Below are positions 46,284-53,679 of a stretch of 64,000 nucleotides of DNA, one piece after another. The position numbers and the translations under genes are program-made. This stretch comes from Parahoeflea halophila (lineage in GTDB: Bacteria > Pseudomonadota > Alphaproteobacteria > Rhizobiales > Rhizobiaceae), in contig NZ_OCPC01000004.1 of NCBI RefSeq assembly GCF_900220985.1, forward strand, positions 372,001 through 436,000, given 5' to 3'. The notes under the pieces were generated by a model, which did not search any database, had not been told where the DNA came from, and saw only the letters and a list, made by a program, of their open reading frames with translations. Position 1 is the stretch's first letter. Each line of letters opens with the position of its first letter.

Positions 46284-47255
46284 ATGACAAGCATTATGAC
46301 CAACACCGCAGCAATGTCCGCACTCGCCACTCTGCGCTCGATCAACTCCGACATGGAGACGACACAGAACCGCGTCTCCTCCGGCTACCGCGTTGAAACT
46401 GCTGCCGACAATTCGGCCTACTGGTCGATCGCAACCACCATGCGGTCGGACAACAAGGCGCTTTCGACGGTCAAGGACGCTCTCGGCCTCGGCGCCGCCA
46501 AGGTTGACGTCGCCTATACCGGGATGAATTCGGCCATCGACGTGGTCTCCGAAATCAAGGCCAAGCTGGTCGCCGCCCGCGAGCCCGGTGTCGACAAGAC
46601 CAAGATCGACAAGGAACTGACCGAGCTGAAGAACCAGCTGGTCTCGATCTCTGAATCGGCTTCCTTCTCGGGTGAAAACTGGCTCACCCATGATGGCGCC
46701 GCAGCGTCCGGCAACAAGGACATCGTTGGCGGCTTTACCCGCGATGCCACCGGCAAGGTCTCGATCACCACACTGTCGATCAACACCACATCGACCACCC
46801 TGATCGGCACCACCAATGAAAGCCTCGGCATCCTGACCAAGGACATCGACGCCGACGCGCTCAATCCCAACTCCACCGGTACCGCCGTCAACTACTACCT
46901 GATCGATGCCGATGGCACCGCCACCACCGCAGGTTCGGCTACCGCCATCGCACTGACCACCGCCACCACCGATGCCCAGGTTGACGACATGATCCGCGTG
47001 GTGGACTCGATGCTGACGCAGATGACCGATGCCGCCTCGAACCTCGGTGCCGTGCAGTCACGCGTGTCCATGCAGGAAGACTTCGTCGCCAGCCTGATGG
47101 ACTCGATCGACTCCGGTATCGGCCGTCTGGTGGATGCGGACATGAACGAGGAATCGACCCGTCTGAAGGCCCTGCAGACCCAGCAGCAGCTCGGCATCCA
47201 GTCGCTCTCGATCGCCAACTCCAACTCGGAAAATATTCTGTCGCTGTTCCGTTAA
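46284..47255 (+). CDS. flagellin 3
   Basis: A 323-aa flagellin. Relative to 1 and 2 it has METTQNRVSSGYRVETAADNSAYW, VKDALGLG, a distinct centre (HDGAAASGNKDIVGG, ISITTLSINTTS), and VQSRVSMQEDFVASLMDSIDSGIG near the C-terminus, ending ANSNSENILSLFR. It is closest to flagellin 4. The frame extends upstream to 46263, but ATG 46284 aligns with the paralogues and follows AAGGGACACG. Confidence 0.96.
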   Translation: MTSIMTNTAAMSALATLRSINSDMETTQNRVSSGYRVETAADNSAYWSIATTMRSDNKALSTVKDALGLGAAKVDVAYTGMNSAIDVVSEIKAKLVAAREPGVDKTKIDKELTELKNQLVSISESASFSGENWLTHDGAAASGNKDIVGGFTRDATGKVSITTLSINTTSTTLIGTTNESLGILTKDIDADALNPNSTGTAVNYYLIDADGTATTAGSATAIALTTATTDAQVDDMIRVVDSMLTQMTDAASNLGAVQSRVSMQEDFVASLMDSIDSGIGRLVDADMNEESTRLKALQTQQQLGIQSLSIANSNSENILSLFR

Positions 47256-47294
47256 GCTGGAAGTAAGATCTAATAAAGAACTTCTGAAAATAAG

Positions 47295-47334
47295 ATGGCG
47301 TCGAGACAAGAGTCTCGGCGCCATTTCTCTTTTT
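47295..47334 (+). terminator. intrinsic terminator of flagellin 3
   Basis: A 13-bp stem (ATGGCGTCGAGAC/GTCTCGGCGCCAT, one U-G pair) with loop AAGA, then TTCTCTTTTT. Confidence 0.9.
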
Positions 47335-47440
47335 AATGAAATTTATCCGAAGCCTGCGCAAATATTAAAAAACGAATAACTGAATCCCGTTCCATTAAGG
47401 CTAATAAATTATGCATTTTCTTGCGGATATGTTCGCTCAA

Positions 47441-47456
47441 TTAAAAGTTCAGTAAC
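47441..47456 (+). promoter_or_regulatory. near-CtrA box upstream of flagellin 4
   Basis: TTAA-AAGTTCA-GTAAC, one base from consensus, 145 bp before the ATG. Confidence 0.45.
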
Positions 47457-47478
47457 TATAAATCTTCATTTTGATTTT

Positions 47479-47495
47479 CAAGAAATAGTGGGTCG
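47479..47495 (+). promoter_or_regulatory. CAAG-N10-TCG element, flagellin 4
   Basis: CAAG-AAATAGTGGG-TCG, matching the flagellin 3 element at 15 of 17 positions. Confidence 0.4.
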
Positions 47496-47565
47496 CGGTC
47501 TTTAGGGAGCCAAATGCGACGGGCATGACGCCTTGCCACTATTGCCGGTAATTTTGAGTCCGGTA

Positions 47566-47595
47566 TGTCCCGCGTAAAGTTGTCAAAAAGGGACA
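47566..47595 (+). promoter_or_regulatory. leader hairpin masking the ribosome site, flagellin 4
   Basis: TGTCCC (47566-47571) pairs with GGGACA (47590-47595) just before ATG 47601. Confidence 0.58.
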
Positions 47596-47600
47596 CTTCC

Positions 47601-48572
47601 ATGACAAGCATCATGACTAACTCCGCAGCAATGTCTGCACTCGCCACCCTCCGTTCGATCAATTCCGATATGGAGACGACACAGAACCGTGTCTCCTCGG
47701 GCTACCGGGTGGAAACCGCTGCGGACAACGCTGCTTACTGGTCGATCGCAACCACCATGCGTTCCGACAACAAGGCACTTTCCACCGTTCAGGACGCTCT
47801 CGGCCTCGGCGCTGCCAAGGTTGATGTCGCCTATACCGGTATGAACTCCGCCATCGACGTGGTCTCCGAAATCAAGGCCAAGCTGGTTGCCGCCCGCGAG
47901 CCGGGTGTCGACAAGACCAAGATCGACAAGGAACTGACCGAGCTGAAGAATCAGCTTACTTCGATCTCCGAATCGGCGTCGTTCTCCGGTGAAAACTGGC
48001 TCAACAATGACGGTGCAACTGCATCCGGCAACAAGGACATCGTTGGCGGCTTTAACCGCGATTCAACCGGTAAGGTTTCGATCACGACACTGTCGGTGAA
48101 CACCACTTCGACCACGCTGATCGGCACCACCAATGAAAGCCTCGGCATTCTGACCAAGGACATCGACGCCGACGCGCTCAACCCGGATGGCACCGGTACC
48201 GCCGTCAACTACTACCTGATCGATGCCGATGGCACCGCCACCACCGCTGGTTCCGCTACGGCCGTCGCGTTGACAAACAACACCACCGATGCCCAGGTCG
48301 ACGACATGATCCGCGTCGTGGACTCGATGCTGACGCAGATGACCGATGCCGCCTCGAACCTCGGTGCTGTCAACAAGCGCGTTTCCATGCAGGAAGACTT
48401 CGTCGCCAACCTGATGGACTCGATCGACTCCGGTATCGGCCGCCTGGTGGATGCGGACATGAACGAGGAATCGACCCGCCTGAAGGCCCTGCAGACCCAG
48501 CAGCAGCTCGGCATCCAGTCGCTCTCGATCGCCAACTCCAACTCGGAAAACATCCTGTCGCTGTTCCGTTAA
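47601..48572 (+). CDS. flagellin 4
   Basis: A 323-aa flagellin, a mosaic of its neighbours: METTQNRVSSGYRVETAADNAAYW resembles flagellin 3, VQDALGLG resembles 1 and 2, the centre (NDGATASGNKDIVGG) mixes 2 and 3, and the C-terminus (MLTQMTDAASNLG, MQEDFVANLMDSIDSGIG) resembles 3 and 5. The pattern fits gene conversion within the array. ATG 47601 is chosen by alignment; the frame is open from 47565. Confidence 0.96.
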   Translation: MTSIMTNSAAMSALATLRSINSDMETTQNRVSSGYRVETAADNAAYWSIATTMRSDNKALSTVQDALGLGAAKVDVAYTGMNSAIDVVSEIKAKLVAAREPGVDKTKIDKELTELKNQLTSISESASFSGENWLNNDGATASGNKDIVGGFNRDSTGKVSITTLSVNTTSTTLIGTTNESLGILTKDIDADALNPDGTGTAVNYYLIDADGTATTAGSATAVALTNNTTDAQVDDMIRVVDSMLTQMTDAASNLGAVNKRVSMQEDFVANLMDSIDSGIGRLVDADMNEESTRLKALQTQQQLGIQSLSIANSNSENILSLFR

Positions 48573-48623
48573 GAACACGCAGGAATGGAACCGCCATAAG
48601 GCGGCGACCAGGCACCCAATGGG

Positions 48624-48654
48624 AAAGGCCGCATCGATTTCGATGCGGCCTTTT
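48624..48654 (+). terminator. intrinsic terminator of flagellin 4
   Basis: AAAGGCCGCATCG-ATTT-CGATGCGGCCTTT: a long perfect stem with a four-base loop and a T run. Confidence 0.93.
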
Positions 48655-48801
48655 CGCGTTGCCTCCCCGGATCCATCCGTCCAATAGTCCATTCAAGTGT
48701 GCGCTGCGGTAAGATGTTGAATATCTGACGCTGCGTAAGCTTTGACCAAAACCGGCATTCTGGTCTTCTGCCGGGACGCAGTACTAAATTTAGGGATTGA
48801 A

Positions 48802-48817
48802 TTAACTCGACGTTAAC
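48802..48817 (+). promoter_or_regulatory. CtrA-type box upstream of flagellin 5
   Basis: TTAA-CTCGACG-TTAAC, an exact match, 150 bp before the ATG. Confidence 0.55.
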
Positions 48818-48920
48818 CATAAACGTTTACCTCTTAGTAACCAACGGTGAACCGGATCCAAGGCGAGTGCCATTCCGGTTGCATGAAGCAAGATCATCGT
48901 AGCCGGAGACTTGGCCGGTA

Positions 48921-48944
48921 TGTCCCTGGGCAATTATAGGGGCA
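48921..48944 (+). promoter_or_regulatory. leader hairpin masking the ribosome site, flagellin 5
   Basis: TGTCCC (48921-48926) faces GGGGCA (48939-48944). Pairing is kept by a U-G pair although the sequence has changed from GGGACA, which supports the structure. Confidence 0.52.
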
Positions 48945-48951
48945 TTTTAAT

Positions 48952-49926
48952 ATGACCAGCATCATGACCAATGCAGCCGCAATGGCTGCTTTGAAGACTC
49001 TACGTACAATCAATTCCGAAATGGAAGTTACCCAGGCGCGTGTGTCGTCGGGCTACCGCGTTGAAACCGCCGGCGACAATGCGGCCTACTGGTCGATCGC
49101 CACGACGATGCGTTCGGACAACAAGGCGCTTTCGACTGTCAAGGACGCTCTCGGCCTCGGTGCCGCCAAGGTGGACATCGCTTACACAGCGATGAACAGT
49201 TCCATTGACGTGATCTCGGAAATCAAGGCCAAGCTGGTTGCCGCTCGCGAGCCTGGTGTCGACAAGACCAAGATCGACAAGGAACTGACCGAGCTGAAGA
49301 ACCAGCTTAAGTCGATCGCGGTCTCGGCTTCGTTTTCCGGCGAAAACTGGCTCAACAATGCCACCGCAACCGCAGCCGGCACGAAGTCGGTGGTCGGCGG
49401 CTTCAACCGCGACGTCAACGGACTGGTGTCGATCACCACGCTCGACATCAATGTCACCAGCCTCACCATGATTGGCGAGGTCAACGAAAGCCTCGGTATC
49501 TTGACAAAGGACATCGACGCTGACGCGCTCAACCCGGACAGCACCGGTACGGTGACCAACTACTATCTGATCGACGCCGACGGCACCGCCACCACTGCCG
49601 GCTCCGCTACGGCAATCGCGCTCACCACCGCGACGACAGATGCTCAGGTTGACGACATGATCCGTGTTGTCGACAAGATGCTGACCGAGATGACCGACGC
49701 TGCGTCCAACCTTGGCGCTGTGAAGAAACGCGTTTCCATGCAGGAAGACTTTGTCGCCAACCTGATGGACTCGATTGACTCCGGCATCGGCCGTCTGGTC
49801 GACGCGGACATGAACGAGGAATCGACCCGCCTGAAAGCTCTGCAGACCCAGCAGCAGCTCGGCATTCAGTCTCTGTCGATCGCCAACAACAACTCGCAGA
49901 ACATCCTCTCGCTCTTCCAGCAGTAA
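48952..49926 (+). CDS. flagellin 5 (most divergent paralogue)
   Basis: A 324-aa flagellin. The N-terminus differs most from the others (NAAAMAALKTLRTINSEMEVTQARVSSGYRVETAGDN), as does the centre (KSIAVSASF, DINVTSLTMIGEV), and it ends LFQQ rather than LFR. It still has the conserved D0/D1 helices. Divergent flagellins in rhizobia are often minor subunits. Its own CtrA-type box and leader hairpin are present. Confidence 0.95.
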   Translation: MTSIMTNAAAMAALKTLRTINSEMEVTQARVSSGYRVETAGDNAAYWSIATTMRSDNKALSTVKDALGLGAAKVDIAYTAMNSSIDVISEIKAKLVAAREPGVDKTKIDKELTELKNQLKSIAVSASFSGENWLNNATATAAGTKSVVGGFNRDVNGLVSITTLDINVTSLTMIGEVNESLGILTKDIDADALNPDSTGTVTNYYLIDADGTATTAGSATAIALTTATTDAQVDDMIRVVDKMLTEMTDAASNLGAVKKRVSMQEDFVANLMDSIDSGIGRLVDADMNEESTRLKALQTQQQLGIQSLSIANNNSQNILSLFQQ

Positions 49927-50232
49927 GCCTGGCAGCGTCCGGCAACGGGCGCATCGAGTGAACGAATTCCGCTGTGCCGCCGGTCATCGGACATGGTGGA
50001 TCAGCTGGCCCGCTCCGAAATTGCCCTCGGGGCGGGCCAGCGGCTATCACGGAGTGAGAGCCGGATAAAAATCAGGTCGGGCAGCCTGAGGTCATTCTCA
50101 CACAAGTTTAGCTATCTAGGTTTCCCACGCGCATGAAGGCGCAGTCGGATCATGCAATCCCCGCCTTCTGATCTTGAAGGGAACGAAATTGCATCGGCTA
50201 TCGTCAGCAATTGCCAGCAATCGGAGAGGCTC
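49927..50232. other. region between flagellin 5 and the FliH-like gene
   Basis: 306 bp. GCTGGCCCGC/GCGGGCCAGC (50004-50041) forms a 10-bp stem with an 18-base loop but no T run, a possible transcript end. It is followed by the CRCAAG-N10-TA element. Confidence 0.5.
50094..50122 (+). promoter_or_regulatory. flagellar CRCAAG-N10-TA element, FliH-like/motB unit
   Basis: TTCTCACACAAG, 10 bp (TTTAGCTATC), TAGG at 50117. It should drive the FliH-like gene, motB, motC, fliK and the transglycosylase. Confidence 0.6.
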
Positions 50233-50850
50233 ATGACGGCCAGTTTCGCGCGGTATCTACCGGATTTCGAATTCACGAACATGAACGGGTTTCATGCCGG
50301 CCAACATGTCGTCGAAGACGAAAAGCCCGCGGCTCTGCCGAACATCGATATCGAGAGCATCCGCGCCGAGGCGCGTGCCGAAGGCGATGCGATCGCACGC
50401 GCCGAACTGACCCGCAAATTCGAAGCCGAACACCTTGCCATCGAGAACCTTCACGCCGCCGAAATGCAGGCCTTGCGCGAAGAACTCGAAATCAGCGCTG
50501 CCAAAACGATCCCTGCGGCAATCGAGGCCCGAAGCGCGGAGATCGCCGAGGTTCTTGCAGCCGACGTCGAGGCCGTGCTGACACCGCTGATCGACGAAGC
50601 GGTTCGCAAGCGCATCCTCGCCGGCCTTGCCGAAGAAGTGCGCAGGGCTCTCGCATTGGATAATGCCGGTCAGATCCGCATTTCCGGGCCGGAAGCTCTG
50701 GCTGACACCCTGTGCGAGCAACTCGGCGCGGGCGCGGACGGGCTCACGGTTGAGAAAACCGAAGACTTCGATATCGAAATTGAAATAGACCGGACCCTGT
50801 TTGCCAGCCGTCTGGTTGACTGGTCCAAAGCGCTTGCCGAGGTTCTGTGA
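50233..50850 (+). CDS. FliH-like flagellar export stator candidate
   Basis: A 205-aa acidic protein in the place where S. meliloti has an unnamed gene before motB. It has a long Ala/Glu-rich helix (about 45-120; IRAEARAEGDAIARAELTRKFEAEHLAIENLHA) and a C-terminal domain with IRISGPEALADTLCEQLG, then FDIEIEIDRTLFASRLVDWSKALAEVL. Coiled-coil plus a C-terminal V-ATPase-E-like domain ending in a 'W..AL' helix is the layout of FliH/YscL, the FliI-binding stator absent elsewhere here. This is inference from pattern, not proven homology. ATG 50233 has GGAGAGG upstream; ATG 50152 would add 27 residues. It overlaps motB (TGATG). Confidence 0.6.
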   Translation: MTASFARYLPDFEFTNMNGFHAGQHVVEDEKPAALPNIDIESIRAEARAEGDAIARAELTRKFEAEHLAIENLHAAEMQALREELEISAAKTIPAAIEARSAEIAEVLAADVEAVLTPLIDEAVRKRILAGLAEEVRRALALDNAGQIRISGPEALADTLCEQLGAGADGLTVEKTEDFDIEIEIDRTLFASRLVDWSKALAEVL

Positions 50851-52133
50851 TGGCTGAAGGCGACTCAACCCACCAGGGCAAGAACGAGATCATTATCGTC
50901 AAGCGCCGCGGCGGCAGCGGCGATGATGGTGCACACGGTGGTGTCTGGAAAATCGCCTACGCTGACTTCATGACAGCGATGATGGCCTTTTTCCTCGTGA
51001 TGTGGCTGGTCAACGCTGCCAATGAAGAGAGCAAGGCTTCGGTCGCGAGTTACTTCAATCCGATCAAGCTGACGGACGACAAGCCCACCGATCGCGGCAT
51101 CAAGCAGGTCGGCAACACCCAGGACGGCGAAGCCAACGCGCCGAAGTCGAAATCTGAGGGTGAGGGCACCACCGATGGTGAGGCCGCCGAAGCTGGCACG
51201 CAGGAAAACAGCACCGCCGGCGAAAAGCAGGACTATTCGGAATCCGACTATTTCGAAAACCCCTTTTCGGTCCTGGCTGAAATCGCTCAGGAAACCGGAA
51301 CCCAGACCAACATCTCCGACAAGGGGGATGGTGGCGCCGCACAGTCTGGACCTGCGACAGGCGCGTCCGGTGGTGATGCCTATCGAGATCCGTTTGATCC
51401 GGATTTCTGGACCAAGCAGGTTGAGCAGAGCCGCAAAACCCTGGAAGACAGCCAGGCCATGGTCGAGGTGGACCAGTACCCGCAGAATAATGCGCCGCCC
51501 GATGCCTTGGATGAACTTGGTTTGATCGAAGATCCCTATGCCCAGGGCGGGAACTTCAGCGAGAAAACCGAAACCGGTCCCGACGGCAGCCAGGCATCTG
51601 ACACTGCCGGCGAGGGGGGAACCGGCGCCGAGGCCGGTGAGCAGCAGGCACAGCAGCTTGCGAAGATCGAGGCCGAGGCGGACAGGCTCAAGGATGAAAT
51701 TGCCAAGGCACTGGGCAACGGTGTCGGCAAACTCGCCGAAGGCCTGACCGTGACACCATCCGAGGGCGGCTTGCTCGTCTCCCTGACCGACCAGCTCGAT
51801 TTCGGCATGTTCAATGTTGGCTCCGCTGTGCCGGGACGCGATCTTGTCATCGCGATGGAAAAGATTGGCGAGTTGCTGTCAAAGCGCCCTGGCGCAATTG
51901 CCATCCGCGGTCACACGGATGCGCGGCCATACACGTCAGGAAATGATGACAACTGGCGGCTGTCAACAGCACGCGCCCATTCCGCCCTGTTCATGCTGGT
52001 CCGCGGTGGCGTACCCGAAGAGCGGATAATCCAGGTGTCGGGGTTTGCTGATAGGCGGTTGAAGGATCCAGAGAACCCCTATGCGGAGGTCAATCGGCGT
52101 ATCGAAATTCTCGTCGCGGCCGAAGGAAGCTGA
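50850..52133 (+). CDS. motB: flagellar motor stator protein MotB
   Basis: A 427-aa stator protein. A basic N-terminus (VKRRGG) precedes the membrane helix WKIAYADFMTAMMAFFLVMWLVN with the proton-binding Asp39. About 200 residues of acidic, Gly/Ser/Thr-rich periplasmic linker follow (for example GEGTTDGEAAEAGTQENSTAG), then the OmpA/MotB peptidoglycan-binding domain (AIAIRGHTDARPYTSGNDDNW, VSGFADRRLKDPENPYAEVNRRIEI). The linker is longer than in enterics (MotB about 308 aa). The start ATG overlaps the previous stop; GTG 50847 is the only other choice. Confidence 0.96.
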   Translation: MAEGDSTHQGKNEIIIVKRRGGSGDDGAHGGVWKIAYADFMTAMMAFFLVMWLVNAANEESKASVASYFNPIKLTDDKPTDRGIKQVGNTQDGEANAPKSKSEGEGTTDGEAAEAGTQENSTAGEKQDYSESDYFENPFSVLAEIAQETGTQTNISDKGDGGAAQSGPATGASGGDAYRDPFDPDFWTKQVEQSRKTLEDSQAMVEVDQYPQNNAPPDALDELGLIEDPYAQGGNFSEKTETGPDGSQASDTAGEGGTGAEAGEQQAQQLAKIEAEADRLKDEIAKALGNGVGKLAEGLTVTPSEGGLLVSLTDQLDFGMFNVGSAVPGRDLVIAMEKIGELLSKRPGAIAIRGHTDARPYTSGNDDNWRLSTARAHSALFMLVRGGVPEERIIQVSGFADRRLKDPENPYAEVNRRIEILVAAEGS

Positions 52134-52135
52134 CG

Positions 52136-53662
52136 ATGCGGCGAATAGGTCATCCCGCGCCCGTTTCCATCGCCGTGATTGCGGCGGTGCTTGCGTGTGC
52201 GGCGGTTGCGGAAGAACCGAAAAAGCCGCTGCCGTTCGAGCTGTTTCACGGAGCCACAATGGTTCCCCGTGCCGGCGACGCGGCTGTTCCATCAGGGGAT
52301 AGCCAAAACCTACCTGGCTCTCTCTCCGGAATCGCTTCCGGCCATAAGGCTGGTACCGAAGCGGACCGCGCGTTCAGCGATGGGCAACAGCCCACGGCGA
52401 TCGAGGGTGTCCAGGCGCCCTATTCGGAACCCAAGCAAGAAGCCGGGTTGGAAATGGACGACAAGATCGAGGTCCTCCAGCCCTACAAGCTGGTCCGATC
52501 CTTGCAGTTCGTTCAGGATGCGGTGGTTCAAGGCGACCATTCTGCAATGGAGATGCAGCGCTATCTCATCGGCGTGATCGACAGCAGGCTGCGCGAGGCT
52601 GACCAGGCCGTTTTCGATGATCCTCGCAACGTTGACGCGGCGCTGATTTACGCCATGAGCGGCGGCAATCCCGCCACACTCGATATCCTGGCGATAAAGG
52701 ACAAGTTCGGCAACTTCGACAACGAGGTGACCACAGTCCTGCGTGCCTATCTGAATGGGCGAGCCGCCAAGACCCAGACCGAGTTGACCGAAGTGGTCAA
52801 GATCTACCGCGACACCGAGATCGGCCCCTACATCACTTTGGTGGCCGCCAATGTCATGGCCGCATTGAATGATGTTGCTGCTCTCAAGCTGTTCGATTGG
52901 GCAAGACTGACTGCTCCCGGCACGCTCGTGGAAGAGGCCGCGCTGCGCCGGTCGCTGTTCATCGCCTCGGAAAAGAACATGCTTAAGGAGGCATTGCACT
53001 ACGCGCAACTGTATGCGCGGCGCTTCATCACGTCCCCGTATGCGGGACAATATGCCGATCTTCTCGTCGACCTCGTCCAGAAAAACTACGAAGAAATAGG
53101 CGACGAGGGATTGAGTGAAATTCTCTCCTTCATGGATCGGCCGAGAAAGCGCGAGATCTATTTGCGGATTGCCCGCAAGGCCGCCATTTCGGGCATGCGT
53201 GAGCTGGCAGTCTTCGCCTCGGACATGGCCGAGACGCTGCTGGGAGCCAATGATACCATGCCGCAGGCCATGGCCGAGCTCTACTCGGGAATGGCAAAGA
53301 TTCCAACGGACGGTGTTGGCGGAGTGCTCGAAAGCATCAATGCCCTGTCGAGCGCCCGCCTGTCACAGCGGGACCGGGTCTTGCGGGAGGCTGCTAAAAT
53401 CGTGGCGAGCGAGGTTGTGAAGGCACCGGTGCTCGACAGCTTCACGCAAGCAATGCCGTCCATCATGGAGCCAGTCGAAAGCAAGCAGGGCGCCTCAGAG
53501 TTCAAAGGTGCGGGCGTTACCGCAAACAGGGCCGGGAGCACACTCTTCAAGCGCGCAAGTGCGGCGGAAGAAGAGATCCGTGTGGCTGAGGAAGGAGCAT
53601 TTAAGGGCTATGTGTCCGAGCGGAGGCAAGCACTCGAGCGGATCGACAAACTGCTTGAGTAA
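52136..53662 (+). CDS. motC: periplasmic motility protein MotC
   Basis: A 508-aa exported protein with a signal peptide (PVSIAVIAAVLACAAVA-EEP). In S. meliloti MotC binds the periplasmic part of MotB and affects motor speed. An N-terminal low-complexity region (about 30-95) is followed by a helical repeat-like domain (KLVRSLQFVQDAVVQGDHSAMEMQRYLIGVID, ALIYAMSGGNPATLDILAIKD, LKLFDWARLTAPGTLVEEAALRRSLFIASEKNMLKEALHYAQLYARRFITSPYAGQYADLLVDLV) reminiscent of TPR-like folds. It starts 2 bp after motB. MotE is encoded 11 kb upstream. Confidence 0.93.
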   Translation: MRRIGHPAPVSIAVIAAVLACAAVAEEPKKPLPFELFHGATMVPRAGDAAVPSGDSQNLPGSLSGIASGHKAGTEADRAFSDGQQPTAIEGVQAPYSEPKQEAGLEMDDKIEVLQPYKLVRSLQFVQDAVVQGDHSAMEMQRYLIGVIDSRLREADQAVFDDPRNVDAALIYAMSGGNPATLDILAIKDKFGNFDNEVTTVLRAYLNGRAAKTQTELTEVVKIYRDTEIGPYITLVAANVMAALNDVAALKLFDWARLTAPGTLVEEAALRRSLFIASEKNMLKEALHYAQLYARRFITSPYAGQYADLLVDLVQKNYEEIGDEGLSEILSFMDRPRKREIYLRIARKAAISGMRELAVFASDMAETLLGANDTMPQAMAELYSGMAKIPTDGVGGVLESINALSSARLSQRDRVLREAAKIVASEVVKAPVLDSFTQAMPSIMEPVESKQGASEFKGAGVTANRAGSTLFKRASAAEEEIRVAEEGAFKGYVSERRQALERIDKLLE

Positions 53663-53679
53663 TTGAAGGGAAAAGCGTC

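Larger units (their letters stand above)
47256..47600. other. flagellin 3-4 intergenic region
   Basis: 345 bp, more AT-rich than its surroundings, with the flagellin 3 terminator, a near-CtrA box, the CAAG-N10-TCG element and the flagellin 4 leader. Confidence 0.6.
48573..48951. other. flagellin 4-5 intergenic region
   Basis: 379 bp with the flagellin 4 terminator, an exact CtrA-type box, a CAAG sequence at 48859 at the position of the elements before the other flagellins, and the flagellin 5 leader. Confidence 0.6.

Noticed and set aside
43737-49926. CRISPR or short-repeat array in the flagellin region
   Set aside because: The repetition is due to paralogous genes with conserved leaders, not short direct repeats with unique spacers.
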